From positions 124,001-188,000 of the forward strand of contig NZ_JAKGAN010000004.1 in the NCBI RefSeq assembly GCF_023061135.1: 64,000 nt of DNA, in the 5' to 3' direction. Under the pieces are notes generated by a model. It saw only the letters and a list, made by a program, of their open reading frames with translations. It had not been told where the DNA came from and searched no databases. The stretch is from Chromohalobacter sarecensis. GTDB taxonomy: Bacteria; Pseudomonadota; Gammaproteobacteria; Pseudomonadales; Halomonadaceae. Shown one piece after another: positions 27,426-38,548 of the stretch. Positions within the stretch are counted from its first letter, which is position 1, and each line of letters starts with the position of its first letter. A program made the position numbers and the translations under genes.

Positions 27426-27657
27426 TGGCTTTCCTCATGGAAATGATGCGATGAGCCTCGTCGCGTGGTGTCCATACGATAACCACCATACGTCCCATTA
27501 ACGTGCCCACTGTGATGTAACGGTCTTCGCCGTAATCCTTGCGGTCGTCTGGCAAGGTGAAGTGGTGGCCGGCAAACACGTCGGCGGCATCGGCGAAGTC
27601 GATCCCTCTAGCCTGGAGAGTCTTGGCACGCTTGTGGGCGTCGAAGGTTATGTCCAT
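27385..27657 (-). CDS. brnT: BrnT-family ribonuclease toxin
   Basis: A 90-residue RelE-fold toxin. MDITFDAHKRAKTLQARGIDFADAADVF is the typical opening (usually 'F.WD..KA..N...HGV.F..A..VF'). Then come DDRKDYGEDRYITVGTLMGRMVVIVWTPRDEAHRIISMRKANEREQERYRH, with the basic RIISMRKA...R.RY end. BrnT cleaves RNA and arrests growth unless bound by BrnA. The start at 27657 is chosen for homology; the frame is open further upstream. An operator-like inverted repeat lies 8 bp before the start. Confidence 0.85.
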   Translation of the reverse strand: MDITFDAHKRAKTLQARGIDFADAADVFAGHHFTLPDDRKDYGEDRYITVGTLMGRMVVIVWTPRDEAHRIISMRKANEREQERYRHRLD

Positions 27658-27664
27658 GTTTTTA

Positions 27665-27676
27665 TTGTATGTACAA
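27665..27676. promoter_or_regulatory. Inverted repeat upstream of brnTA
   Basis: TTGTA-TG-TACAA is a perfect 5-bp inverted repeat just before the brnT start, in an AT-rich stretch. It is a candidate site for autorepression by the BrnA ribbon-helix-helix dimer. Confidence 0.5.
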
Positions 27677-27880
27677 AAATGACTGAACGCCAAGATATTC
27701 TCGGCGCGGGGTGATTCCACGGAGTTCCATCGCATGGAAAAGTTTAAGTTTTTCCTTATGATTGCCGATGGTCCTTTAGGGCATGTGTTACTCAGCCGCA
27801 TCGTAAGGTAAACATGCTCGTGATATTGCGCGGAGCTGAGTCAGTGAAACCACCAGAATGGACGTCGTGGAGAAAGCGCT

Positions 27881-28204
27881 ATGTCGGGGATGGAAGATGG
27901 GGGTGTAGTACGAGAAAAGGGTAAATTCGCGGTGCTTGGGTTTGCGTTGTCATGCCGTCTGCAGGAAGTGTCACATGAGGATGCGTCGCGGTTTCTCGAT
28001 GCGCTGGAGGCACAACTCGAATCGCGCGGCATGATCATGGGCGGTGGGGTCGACGCGGATCGGCTGGATGTCTTCGTCCTGCCGCGCAAAGACGCTGACG
28101 CTACTGATAGCGACCGCCTCGCGCTGGCCGAGTGGCTCGATCGACAGCCGCTATGCATGGAAGTGGCGGCGGGCGATTGGGTAGATGCCTACGGGGTGGA
28201 GTAG
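27881..28204 (+). CDS. YggL-like (DUF469) small protein
   Basis: A 107-residue acidic protein. GKFAVLGFALSCRLQEVSHEDASRFLDALEAQLESRGMIMGGGVDADRLDVFVLP, with a C-terminal WLDRQPLCMEVAAGDWVDAYG, resembles the layout of YggL (DUF469), a 50S-subunit-associated protein. The usual Lys/Arg-rich N-terminus is missing. The match is by pattern recognition only. The ATG at 27881 and a second at 27890 are both possible. Confidence 0.6.
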   Translation: MSGMEDGGVVREKGKFAVLGFALSCRLQEVSHEDASRFLDALEAQLESRGMIMGGGVDADRLDVFVLPRKDADATDSDRLALAEWLDRQPLCMEVAAGDWVDAYGVE

Positions 28205-28273
28205 TACTCGCGGTTCAAGAGCCTCTGACTCCGGCCGAGTGTCGATTCGATTGTCGGTTCGGCCCAAGACGCA

Positions 28274-28307
28274 ATGGCCCGAGTCATCTTGCGATGCCTC
28301 GGGCCAT
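28274..28307. terminator. Hairpin between converging genes
   Basis: ATGGCCCGAG (28274-28283) and CTCGGGCCAT (28298-28307) form a perfect 10-bp stem with a 14-nt loop. It lies between the converging YggL-like and LysR genes. No T-run follows, so it may be a weak terminator or mRNA 3'-end stem. Confidence 0.5.
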
Positions 28308-28391
28308 CGAGATCACGCCTTGGGAAGGGACGCAAAGGTAACGTCGGTCGCAGCCAGTGCCTGGTCAATAGTTAGACCTCGACGCTCAGCG

Positions 28392-29378
28392 TCACGTCGA
28401 TATTGCCCGGGTAGCGTCTATTCGTTCACGCCACCGATCCCAGGCCGGCCGGGGTTCCAGCGATTCAAGCAAATAATCGAGAAACGCGCGCACCTTGCGG
28501 GTTCGCAGGCGGCGTTCGGTGGTCAGCACGTGGATATCGCGGCGCCCGGGCATGACCTCGCCGCGCCACGCTTCCAGAACGGGAACCAGCTCGCCCCGCG
28601 AGAGCGCATCATTGATCAGCCAGGTGGGAAACAGCACCAGCCCCTGTCCCATCAGCGCGGCGCGCAGCAGGCTCTCGGCGTCGTTGCTGTAGAGGTTGCC
28701 GGTGACCTCGAACGGGGTCGAACCGCTCTGCTCCGGCGCCTGGAAATACCAGCGCTGGCGCCCCATCTCGCCCTGATAGAGCAGGCAGTTGTGATCAGCC
28801 AGCGCTTCGGGGGTCTCCGGCGCGCCGTGCGCGTCGAGATAGCTCTGCGCTGCGGCGACCACGTAGTTCATCGGCGCCAGGCGCCGCGCCACCAGCGAGG
28901 AGTCGGCCAGATCGCCGACGCGAAAGGTGATGTCGTGGCCCTCGCGCACCGGGTCGACGACGTGATCGCTCAGCTGCAGCTCGACGGTGATACCGGCATG
29001 GCGGCGCTGGAAGCGATGCAGTAGCGGCACGATCTGGCGCTGACCGAAGGCGACCGGCGCGTTGATCCGCAGCACGCCGCTGGGCTCGGTGTCGGGATAC
29101 GCCAGCGCTTCGGTGGCGAGATCGAGCCGTTCCAGAATCTCGCGGACTTCCTCGTAGTAGCGCCAACCCGCCTCAGTCAGCGTGACCGCGCGGGTATGTC
29201 GATACAGCAGCGGTTGCCCTAGCGACTCTTCCAGCCCACGGATCTGGCGGGATATCGATGACACCGCACGGTGAAAGTGTCGCGCAGTGGCGGTGAAGCT
29301 GCCGGTGGCGGCGACCCGCTCGAACACGCGCAGGGCATTGAGATCTATCGTGTTGCGATCCATTGAATTGAAATTCAT
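28392..29378 (-). CDS. LysR-family transcriptional regulator
   Basis: A 328-residue regulator. The N-terminal winged HTH is LNALRVFERVAATGSFTATARHFHRAVSSISRQIRGLEESLGQPLLYR (about 14-61). The periplasmic-binding-like effector domain begins at about residue 100 (GVLRINAPVAFGQRQIVPLLHRF). It is of the DmlR-like type. It is divergent from a PRISE-like reductase gene with 130 bp between starts, so it probably controls that gene. The effector is unknown. Confidence 0.88.
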   Translation of the reverse strand: MNFNSMDRNTIDLNALRVFERVAATGSFTATARHFHRAVSSISRQIRGLEESLGQPLLYRHTRAVTLTEAGWRYYEEVREILERLDLATEALAYPDTEPSGVLRINAPVAFGQRQIVPLLHRFQRRHAGITVELQLSDHVVDPVREGHDITFRVGDLADSSLVARRLAPMNYVVAAAQSYLDAHGAPETPEALADHNCLLYQGEMGRQRWYFQAPEQSGSTPFEVTGNLYSNDAESLLRAALMGQGLVLFPTWLINDALSRGELVPVLEAWRGEVMPGRRDIHVLTTERRLRTRKVRAFLDYLLESLEPRPAWDRWRERIDATRAIST

Positions 29379-29508
29379 CGAGTTGCGTCTCGTGCAATAA
29401 AGATTTGCGACGCTTTAGATTGTAGCAATGATCGAAGCCTACCAGACTCTCCCCATCGACTCGGCATCGGCGCCGAGTCCCTGTCCGTTTTCGAGGAGGA
29501 TATCGATC

Positions 29509-30582
29509 ATGCGTAAAGGCACTGCATTGGTTGTAGGCGCCACCGGGATCACCGGCGGCAATCTGGCATCTTATCTAGTGGCCAGCGGCTGGACCGTCTA
29601 CGGTCTGTCACGTCGCGCCACCGAGCAGAGCGGCGTGATTCCCGTCACCGCCGATCTGCTGGACAAGCCGGGCACCGAGCAGGCGCTGGCTGGTCTGCCG
29701 ATCACTCACGTCTTCTACTGCACCTGGATTCGTCGCGACAACGAGAAGGCCAACGTCGAAGCCAACAGCCAGATGATGCGCAACCTGTTCGCCGCGCTCG
29801 ACAGCGACAAGCTGGATCACGCCTCGCTGGTGACTGGCACCAAGCAGTATCTGGGCTCGTTCGAGGCCTATGGCAGCGGGCGCACCGAGACGCCATTCCG
29901 TGAATCCGAGCCGCGCGTGCCGGGCGACAACTTCTACTATGCGCTGGAAGACGTGCTGTTCGAAGCTGCCGAGCGCCACGGCTTCGCCTGGAACGTGCAT
30001 CGTCCGCACACCGTGATCGGCTATGCCCGCGGCAACGCCATGAACATGGGCACGACGATTGCTGTCTACGCCTCGATCTGCAAGGCAACCGGCCAGCCGT
30101 TCGTGTTCCCCGGCTCGCAGACCCAGTGGAACGCGCTCACCGACATGACCGATGCGCTGGTGCTGGCGCGCCAGATGGAATGGGCCGCGACCACGCCGGG
30201 CGCCGCCAACCAGGCGTTCAATACGGTCAATGGCGACGTCTTCCGCTGGCGCCGGATGTGGCGCGAGATCGGCGAGTACTTTGGTCTTGAAGTTCAGGGT
30301 CCCGAAGCCTCGGACGACCCGGATACGATGCAGCCGCTGGAAGTGCAGATGGCAGGCATCGAATCGACCTGGCGCGAGATCGCCGCGAAGCACGACCTGG
30401 TCGAGCCGGATATCAGCAAGCTTGCGTCCTGGTGGCATACCGATGCCGATCTGGGCCGCGATCAGGAGTGCGTCAACGACACTACCAAGTCTCGCGACTT
30501 CGGTTTCGATCACTTCCGGGAAACGCGCGCAGCGTTCTTGGATCTATTCGCGCGCCTGCGTGCCGAGAAGATCATTCCCTGA
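29509..30582 (+). CDS. PRISE-like SDR (progesterone 5-beta-reductase/iridoid synthase type)
   Basis: A 357-residue atypical short-chain dehydrogenase. The Rossmann motif is VVGATGITGGN (8-18). VTGTKQYLGSFEAYG and NFYYALEDVLFEAA are the PRISE hallmarks, the latter carrying the catalytic Tyr. The family reduces activated C=C bonds of enones with NADPH. GAGGAGGA lies just before the ATG at 29509; the longer start at 29428 lacks this. A divergent LysR gene probably regulates it. The physiological substrate in bacteria is unknown. Confidence 0.85.
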   Translation: MRKGTALVVGATGITGGNLASYLVASGWTVYGLSRRATEQSGVIPVTADLLDKPGTEQALAGLPITHVFYCTWIRRDNEKANVEANSQMMRNLFAALDSDKLDHASLVTGTKQYLGSFEAYGSGRTETPFRESEPRVPGDNFYYALEDVLFEAAERHGFAWNVHRPHTVIGYARGNAMNMGTTIAVYASICKATGQPFVFPGSQTQWNALTDMTDALVLARQMEWAATTPGAANQAFNTVNGDVFRWRRMWREIGEYFGLEVQGPEASDDPDTMQPLEVQMAGIESTWREIAAKHDLVEPDISKLASWWHTDADLGRDQECVNDTTKSRDFGFDHFRETRAAFLDLFARLRAEKIIP

Positions 30583-30655
30583 TCCGGTCTCGTCGATCAT
30601 TTTTTGATCGGCTGCAGGTCTTAATCGACGGCAGGTCTGTGTCGATGAAAGCCAG

Positions 30656-30684
30656 AAAACCGGCGTCTTCTCGGCGCCGGTTTT
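30656..30684 (+). terminator. Rho-independent terminator after the PRISE-like SDR
   Basis: AAAACCGGCG (30656-30665) pairs with CGCCGGTTTT (30675-30684) in a perfect 10-bp stem with a 9-nt loop, the right arm ending in TTTT. The A and T ends make it usable for both this gene and the converging nspC. Confidence 0.8.
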
Positions 30685-30748
30685 CGTCGTCATGATCCCG
30701 CTGAAACCGTAACGCCTTCTCGCCCGAGTACTTCCGTTCGTTAGCGCC

Positions 30749-31920
<1,172 letters not shown>

Positions 31921-31921
<1 letters not shown>

Positions 31922-33126
31922 CACGAATCCGCCAGCGGATCGTCGTCGGGATCGAGCTCGACCATCTGCCACGGCAGGCCCATGTCGCCGATGCGCTCCA
32001 TGAACGGATCGGGGTCGAGCTGCTCGACATTGTAAACGCCGTCGCCCTTCCAGATCCCCTGGAGCATCAGCATTGCGCCGGTCACCGCGGGTACGCCGGT
32101 GGTGTAGGAGATCGCCTGGGACTTGACCTCCTGGTAGCTTTTCTCGTGGTCGCTGATGTTGTAGATGTAGACCTTGCGACGCTTGCCGTCCTTGATGCCG
32201 TCGAGGATCACGCCGATGTTGGTCTTGCCCTTGGTGCGCGGGCCGAGTGACGCGGGATCGGGCAGCACCGACTTGAGGAACTGCAGCGGCGAGATATCGC
32301 AGCCGTTGACGTTAATCGGCTCGATGCTGGTCATGCCGACGTTTTCCAGCACCTTGAGATACGTCAGATATTTCTCGGAGAAGGTCATCCAGAAGCGGAT
32401 ACGCTCGATGCCCTTGATGTTCTGTGCCAGCGATTCCAGCTCCTCGTGGTAGAGCAGGTAGATGTCCTTCTCGCCGATGCCGTCGAAGTCGAAGGTGCGC
32501 TTCTCGGCCAGCGGCGCGGTCTCCTTCCACTCGCCTTTCTCCCAGTAGCGGCCATTCGCGCTGATCTCGCGAATGTTGATCTCGGGGTTGAAGTTGGTGG
32601 CGAACGGGTAGCCGTGATCGCCGCCGTTGGCATCCAGGATGTCGATTCGATGGATTTCGTCGAACAGGTTCTTCTGGCCGTAGGCACAGTAGATGTTGGT
32701 CATGCCGGGGTCGAAGCCGCAGCCCAGCGTGGCCATGTTGCCGGCCTTGGCGAAGCGCTCCTGGAACGCCCACTGCTCCTTGTACTCGAACTTGGCCTCG
32801 TCCGGATGCTCGTAGTTGGCGGTGTCCAGATAGGGCACGCCGGTGCGCAGGCAGGCTTCCATGATGGTCAGGTCCTGATAGGGCAGGGCCACATGGATCA
32901 GCACGTCGGGTTGGAAGGACTCAATCAGCGCGATAAGCGCCTCGACGTCATCGGCGTCGACCTGGGCGGTCTGGATGGGGCGATCCAGTTGGTCCGCGAT
33001 CGCCTTGCACTTCGCTTCGTTGCGACTGGCCAGACAGATTTCGTGGAACACCTCGGGGTGCTGCGCGCACTTGTGAGTCACCACACCACCGACGCCACCG
33101 GCGCCAATAATCAAGGCTTTGCTCAT
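31921..33126 (-). CDS. Carboxynorspermidine/carboxyspermidine synthase
   Basis: A 401-residue saccharopine dehydrogenase-like enzyme. The Rossmann motif is ALIIGAGGVGGVVTHKCAQH (4-23). LASRNEAKCKAIADQL and GCGFDPGMTNIYCAYGQK follow. CANSDH condenses aspartate semialdehyde with a diamine using NADPH; with putrescine the product is carboxyspermidine. The start at 33126 gives MSKALIIGAGG; the frame is open upstream without homology. It is the first gene of the pair with nspC. Confidence 0.93.
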
Positions 33127-33421
33127 GGGGTTCGGATCCAGATCGGGGAAATGGAAAGGAATGACGATAAAGGGCCAATGATCGCATTCTGGAGGCTGGT
33201 CGCAAGGGGGTTTGGCGTCAAGCCCGAGACGCAAGGCGTCTCGCGTTCAGTTCAGAAACGCGAACTTCTCGCGCAACTGCTCCTAGTGGGCGCGCGAGCT
33301 CGATCAGGCGCTGCTGTTGCTCGAGGCTGATGGCATGCTGGCTGGCATGCGAGTCTCCTGGGTCGTTGGTCTCTCTCCTAGAGTATCCGATTCCGGCGCC
33401 GGGGGCCGTCTCGCCGCCCCA
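33127..33421. other. Intergenic stretch with a possible gene remnant
   Basis: No intact gene is visible. On the minus strand at about 33345-33247 a coding-like piece reads SQHAISLEQQQRLIELARP and, after a one-base shift, EQLREKFAFLN followed by a stop. It has no start codon in frame. It may be a frameshifted fragment or chance. Confidence 0.3.
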
Positions 33422-34645
33422 TCACTCCGTGCCCTGTGTCGACGCCACCTGCCGATCACGCCCGGCGCCCAGCGCCATGGCCAGCGCGCCCAGCGCAATC
33501 GCGCTCACCAGAAACCCCACCACGTTCCAGCCCCCGCTCCAGTCATGCAGCACGCCGACCAGCAGCGGCCCCATCGCCGCCAGGGTGTAGCCGATGCCCT
33601 GGGCCATCGCCGAGAGGCTGGCGGCGGTGGTGGCATCCGGCGCGCGTAGCGCCAGTAGCGTCAGCGCCATGCTGAACGTACCGCCTTGGCCCAAGCCCAG
33701 CACCACGATCCACAGCCAGATGATTTCGATCGGGGCGTAGAGGCAACCCAGCAGCCCGGTCAGAGTAAGTGTCATTACGCCGATCAGCACCGCCCGCTGG
33801 TCGCGCATGCGGCTGCCGATCCATGGCGCCAGGATCGCCGTGGTCACCTGCAGCAGAATCGATACCGACAGTGCCAGCCCCGCAGTGACTGCCGCCAACC
33901 CGCGGTCCTGCAGGATCGTCGGCAGCCAGCCGAACACGATATAGGCCAGCGACGACTGCAGCCCCATGAACAGCGACACCTGCCACGCCAGCGAATCATG
34001 GCGCAGCCGCGCGCCGCGACGCGCAGGAACGCGAGTGGGTTTGGTGCCCTTGAGCTGTGGCAGCCAGAACAACGCGGCGATCACCGCCGGCAGCAACCAG
34101 AATGCCAGCGCACCCTGCCAAGGACTCTGTGCAGCGTCTTGCCAAAGCCCACCCAACGCCTGACGCAGCGGCTCGGTGGTGCCCGCGGCAGCGGAAGCAC
34201 CGAGGTTGAGCGCCACGGTATAGAGGCCGGTCATGATGCTGACGCGACGGGGGAAATCCCGTTTGACGATGCCCGGCAGCAACACCCCGACGACCCCGAT
34301 ACAACCACCGGCGACCGCCGTGCCCAGGAACAGCCCCGCCGTGCCGATATAGGGCCGCACGAGCAACGCCACCGCCAATACCAGCAGCGCGGCGAACACG
34401 CTGCGCTCCGGGCCGATGCGTCGCACCATGCGTGGCGCCAGCGGCGCAGCGATCCCCAGAAACAGCACCGGCAGCGTGGTCAGAATGCCCTGCCAACTGG
34501 ATGAGAGCGCCAGCGCCTCACCGATGCTGCCGAGTACCGGCGCAACACTGGTCAGTGCCGGGCGTAGGTTGAGCGCTACCAGCAGCAGCGCGACGAGAGT
34601 CAGAACGCCCCGGCGGGGCATCGCGGAAGTCGACAAGAGGACCAT
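33422..34645 (-). CDS. CynX/NimT-family MFS transporter
   Basis: A 407-residue 12-helix transporter. ALNLRPALTSVAPVLGSIGEALALSSSWQGILTTLPVLFLGIAAPLAPRMVRRIG is the CynX/NimT family opening. Members transport cyanate, nitroimidazole or unknown anions; the substrate here is unknown. The ATG at 34645 has AAGG directly against it, so an internal ATG at 34621 (MPRRGVLTLV) may be the true start. It is the last gene before the defence island. Confidence 0.85.
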   Translation of the reverse strand: MVLLSTSAMPRRGVLTLVALLLVALNLRPALTSVAPVLGSIGEALALSSSWQGILTTLPVLFLGIAAPLAPRMVRRIGPERSVFAALLVLAVALLVRPYIGTAGLFLGTAVAGGCIGVVGVLLPGIVKRDFPRRVSIMTGLYTVALNLGASAAAGTTEPLRQALGGLWQDAAQSPWQGALAFWLLPAVIAALFWLPQLKGTKPTRVPARRGARLRHDSLAWQVSLFMGLQSSLAYIVFGWLPTILQDRGLAAVTAGLALSVSILLQVTTAILAPWIGSRMRDQRAVLIGVMTLTLTGLLGCLYAPIEIIWLWIVVLGLGQGGTFSMALTLLALRAPDATTAASLSAMAQGIGYTLAAMGPLLVGVLHDWSGGWNVVGFLVSAIALGALAMALGAGRDRQVASTQGTE

Positions 34646-34962
34646 CCTTGGAAATCGAAAGGTATTGCGTCACGGCGGCAAAGCCGAGGACGCAAGGGTA
34701 GCCGATTACGGCCCAAACAGGGACGCTTCTACGCCCATAGTCGAGGGTGGATAGTGATTTTGACTCTATGGGTGGCGGTTGGCCGTGGTGGTGTTTTGCT
34801 CGCTGTACGTCGGCTGCGGACGGCGAGGGCCAAAAACGAAAAGGTTGACTCTAGGAGTGCGATTCGGCGTGTTAGCGGATTAACGATTCAGATATGCTGA
34901 AAGCATAAGTAATTATGAGTAAGTAACAAACAGCAGAGACTGCAGTAGGCAACGGAGGGGTG
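34646..34962. other. Divergent promoter region, left edge of the defence island
   Basis: No gene is visible. From about 34870 the sequence becomes AT-richer. It holds a 6-bp palindrome TATGCT-GAA-AGCATA (34893-34907) and the hsdR ribosome-binding site GGAGG (34954-34958). The composition change marks the left edge of the accessory island. Confidence 0.5.
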
Positions 34963-37900
34963 ATGAGAGGCTCTGAGCTACCAGACTCGGCGAATTTCGA
35001 TTTTCTGGCCGAGCATGATGCACTGTTCTTACAGCTTGCCTCGGCGGCCGAGCGAGCATTCTCAAGCGACCCAAATACCACCTTAATCAAGTTGCGCCAG
35101 CTCGGTGAGGCCATTGCGCAGCATATCGCGGCGCTCACGGGGGTCGAGTTTGACGAGCAGGTCACCCAGGTAGACTTGCTCTATCGGCTTAACCGCGAAC
35201 TGCGGCTGGAACCCGCTGTACGTGAACTGTTTCACACCCTGCGCATTGAGGGTAATAGGGCGAACCATCAGTTCAGGACCTTGCACAAGGAAGCGATGGA
35301 TGGACTGAAGATCGCTCGCTCCCTAGCGATCTGGTTCCATCAATCTTTTGGTAAAGCCGGCACGCAATTCAAGGCCGGACCCTTTGTGCCACCAGCAGAT
35401 CCCAGTGGCCAGCTACGGCAGCTACAGGTCGATATCGAAATGCTCAAGCACGAGCTGCAGCAGGCAAACGTGCAACTCGATTCGAGCCAACAGCTCAATG
35501 AATTAATAGCCAAGGAAAGAGCCGAGTACGAAGAGCTGGCGTTGGCAATGGATGAAGAATCTCGCGAGAAGGCGCAGGAAGCAAAGGGCCACGAGCAGGC
35601 CCTGGCAGCGCAGCAGAAAGCCTACGAACAGAAGATCCATAAGCTGCAGCAGCAGTTGTTGCAGCAGGATGCATCGAAGGTGTCTTCGCAGCGTCAACAG
35701 GTCACGCAGCAGACGCAGGCCGCTAGCCAGCAGATCGTGCTGAATGAGGAGCTGACCCGAATTCTGATCGATCAACAGTTGGTAGAAGCGGGTTGGGAAG
35801 CCGACACGCAGACGCTGACCTATAAAAAGGGCATCAGACCGGAAAAAGGCGTCAATCGCGCCATTGCCGAATGGCCTACTAAAGGCCATGAAAAAGCCGA
35901 TTATGTGCTGTTCCATGGCTTGACGCCTCTGGCAGTCGTGGAAGCCAAGAAAGAAAATATCAACGTCGCCGGCAAGATCGGTCAGGCGGAACGCTACAGC
36001 CGAGGCCTAACGATCACCCCGCCTTTGACCGGCGCCTGGGAACTGGCGGGCCGGACGATTGCCTGGGCAGATGAAGCCGAAGGGCATTACAAGGTACCGT
36101 TCGTCTACTCCTGCAACGGCCGACCTTACGTACCCCAACAGTTGGAACAGTCCGGCACCTGGTTCCGCGACGTACGCGAGCCCAGCAATCTCAAGCGTGC
36201 CTTGCAGGCCTTTCATTCGCCCGAGGGCCTACTAGACCAACTCAAGCGCAGTAAAGCCGAGGCCGAGCAACAGCTGGCGCAGGAGCCCTTTGGCTACCTC
36301 GGGCTGCGTAACTATCAGGAAAAGGCCATCGTCGCGACGGAAAACCGCCTGGCGCAGGGCGTGCGTCAGGCGCTGCTGGCCATGGCGACTGGCACTGGCA
36401 AGACACGCACGGTCATCGGCTTGATGTACCGGTTCCTCAAGGCGGAGCGCTTCAAGCGGATTCTGTTTCTGGTGGATCGCACTGCGCTGGGTGAACAGGC
36501 CCTGGGTGCCTTCGAAGAGGCTAAACTCGAGCAGAACCACACACTCTCGACCATCTACAACGTCGCTGAACTAGGCGATATGGCGGCGGAAGCCGAAACC
36601 CGCGTTCAGGTCGCCACGGTACAGGCGATGGTTAAACGCATCTTTGCCAGTGACGCGCCACCCCCGGTGGATCAATTCGATTGCATCATCATCGACGAAG
36701 CCCACCGCGGCTACACGCTAGATCAGGAGATGACCGAGGGCGAGCTGGCGACACGTGAGGCGCGTCAGTATCTCTCCAGCTATCGGCGGGTGCTCGAATA
36801 CTTCGATGCGGTGAAGATCGCCCTGACCGCAACGCCCGCTCGGCATACCAGCGAAATATTCGGCAAGCCGGTCTACACCTACTCCTACCGTGAAGCGGTC
36901 GCCGATGACTGGCTGATCGACCACGAGCCGCCCGTGCGTTATGAAACGCTGCTGACGCAGAAAGGGATCACCTTCGAGAAGGGCGAAACCGTTCACGCCA
37001 TCAACACGCAGACCGGCGAATTGGAAACCGCCGAGCTGGAGGATGAGCTCAGCTTCGAGGTCGATGCCTTCAACCGCAGCGTGCTCAACCCGAACTTCAA
37101 TCGCGTCATCTGCGAAGAACTGGCCAAGGAGCTGGATCCCTTTGGCGACGAGAAAGCACTAATATTCTGCGCCTCCGACCGTCATGCCGACGAGGTCAAG
37201 CGCCAGTTGGATACGGCGTTCAAGGCGGTTTACGACACTGACTACTCCCAGGCCGCGGTGGAAAAAATCACTGGCAAGAGTGACAAGGCCAATCAGCTGA
37301 TTCGTCGGTATAAAAATGAGCGCTATCCCAATATCGCGATCACCGTCGATCTGCTGACGACAGGTATCGACGTGCCCGCAATTTGCCATCTGGTGTTCAT
37401 GCGTCGGGTGAAGTCGCGCATTCTGTATGAACAGATGATCGGCCGCGCTACGCGGCGCTGCGATGAGATCGGCAAGACCGTATTCCGCATTTACGATCCG
37501 GTGGATATCTACGCCGCGCTGGCCGAGGTCAGCACCATGAAGCCGCTGGTCAAAGATCCCAATGTGACACTCGAGCAGCTGACCGATGAGCTAACGGACC
37601 CCGATCGACTCGAGCAGGCGTTGAATACACCTGGTGAGCAGCCGGACGAAAGTCAGGCCCACGTGGTGCTCAGCCAGCTCAGCCAGAAGCTGATGCGCGT
37701 GCTGCGCAAGGCGGAAAACACTGCCGAGCACAAACCGGCGGTGCGTCAGAAGCTCGATGAACTGGAAGGACTGTGGGAAGTGCCGCCCAAGTCACTGCAC
37801 AAGCATCTGCTCGAACTGGGACCGGTCAAGGCCGCCGAGTTCGTCCAGCAGCATTCGGGATTGCTCCATCAACTGGCGGATGTGAAAGCGTTAATGGGCA

Positions 37901-38481
37901 GCGAGCGCATGCCGCTGATCTCCGAACACGAAGACGAAATTCGTGAACGCACCCAAAGCTACGGCGTACACAATCGGCCAGAAGACTATCTGGATAGCTT
38001 TAACCAGTTCATTCGTGAACAGGTCAATGAGTCATCGGCGCTGGCGGTTGTCGTGAATCGACCGGTCGACCTCACCCGTGAGCAACTCAGAGAGGTGAAG
38101 CTGCTGCTGGATCAGAACGGCTACTCGGAAGCGCGTCTGCAGACTGCCGTGCGCAACCAGACCAACCAGGATATCGCCGCCAGCATCATCGGCCATATCC
38201 GTCGTGCCGCACTAGGGGAGGCACTGGTGCCGTTTGAGCAGCGAGTGAATACGGCCATGGAGCGTATTTATAGCCAGCATGCCTGGACACCCGTTCAGCG
38301 CAGGTGGTTAGAGCGACTGGCAAAACAGCTGACACATGAAGTCGTTCTCGACCGTGACGCCATTAACCGCATGCCCGCATTCTCCGGCGGTGCCCGCCGA
38401 TTGGATAAGGTGTTGGACGACCAGCTCGATACAGTGCTGGAAAGTATGAATGACGCCTTATGGGCCGAACGACATGCATAA
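34963..38481 (+). CDS. hsdR: Type I restriction enzyme, HsdR subunit
   Basis: A 1172-residue motor/nuclease subunit, close to the length of EcoKI HsdR. An N-terminal DUF4145-like region (about 1-140) is followed by a Gln-rich coiled coil (about 145-260). The PD-(D/E)xK nuclease has Asp313 and Glu327-Ala-Lys329 (VVEAKKEN). The SF2 translocase has Walker A MATGTGKTRT (474-483), DEAH 578-581 (IIIDEAHRGYT), motif III ALTATPA and motif VI QMIGRATRR. The C-terminal domain contacts the methylase. It cuts unmodified DNA far from its site. The ATG at 34963 is preferred over the overlapping GTG at 34960 because of the GGAGG spacing. It begins the defence island; fic separates it from hsdM. Confidence 0.95.
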   Translation: MRGSELPDSANFDFLAEHDALFLQLASAAERAFSSDPNTTLIKLRQLGEAIAQHIAALTGVEFDEQVTQVDLLYRLNRELRLEPAVRELFHTLRIEGNRANHQFRTLHKEAMDGLKIARSLAIWFHQSFGKAGTQFKAGPFVPPADPSGQLRQLQVDIEMLKHELQQANVQLDSSQQLNELIAKERAEYEELALAMDEESREKAQEAKGHEQALAAQQKAYEQKIHKLQQQLLQQDASKVSSQRQQVTQQTQAASQQIVLNEELTRILIDQQLVEAGWEADTQTLTYKKGIRPEKGVNRAIAEWPTKGHEKADYVLFHGLTPLAVVEAKKENINVAGKIGQAERYSRGLTITPPLTGAWELAGRTIAWADEAEGHYKVPFVYSCNGRPYVPQQLEQSGTWFRDVREPSNLKRALQAFHSPEGLLDQLKRSKAEAEQQLAQEPFGYLGLRNYQEKAIVATENRLAQGVRQALLAMATGTGKTRTVIGLMYRFLKAERFKRILFLVDRTALGEQALGAFEEAKLEQNHTLSTIYNVAELGDMAAEAETRVQVATVQAMVKRIFASDAPPPVDQFDCIIIDEAHRGYTLDQEMTEGELATREARQYLSSYRRVLEYFDAVKIALTATPARHTSEIFGKPVYTYSYREAVADDWLIDHEPPVRYETLLTQKGITFEKGETVHAINTQTGELETAELEDELSFEVDAFNRSVLNPNFNRVICEELAKELDPFGDEKALIFCASDRHADEVKRQLDTAFKAVYDTDYSQAAVEKITGKSDKANQLIRRYKNERYPNIAITVDLLTTGIDVPAICHLVFMRRVKSRILYEQMIGRATRRCDEIGKTVFRIYDPVDIYAALAEVSTMKPLVKDPNVTLEQLTDELTDPDRLEQALNTPGEQPDESQAHVVLSQLSQKLMRVLRKAENTAEHKPAVRQKLDELEGLWEVPPKSLHKHLLELGPVKAAEFVQQHSGLLHQLADVKALMGSERMPLISEHEDEIRERTQSYGVHNRPEDYLDSFNQFIREQVNESSALAVVVNRPVDLTREQLREVKLLLDQNGYSEARLQTAVRNQTNQDIAASIIGHIRRAALGEALVPFEQRVNTAMERIYSQHAWTPVQRRWLERLAKQLTHEVVLDRDAINRMPAFSGGARRLDKVLDDQLDTVLESMNDALWAERHA

Positions 38482-38548
38482 CTAAAGCGGTTTTTTTGCA
38501 GGTCGCGGCGTTCGTGTCGAGATTTCGGGTTTTTCTATATACGAAGCC

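Noticed and set aside
34746-34962. Possible integrase attachment site or tRNA at the left edge of the defence island
   Set aside because: I looked for a tRNA and for a direct repeat of the right-hand border and found neither.
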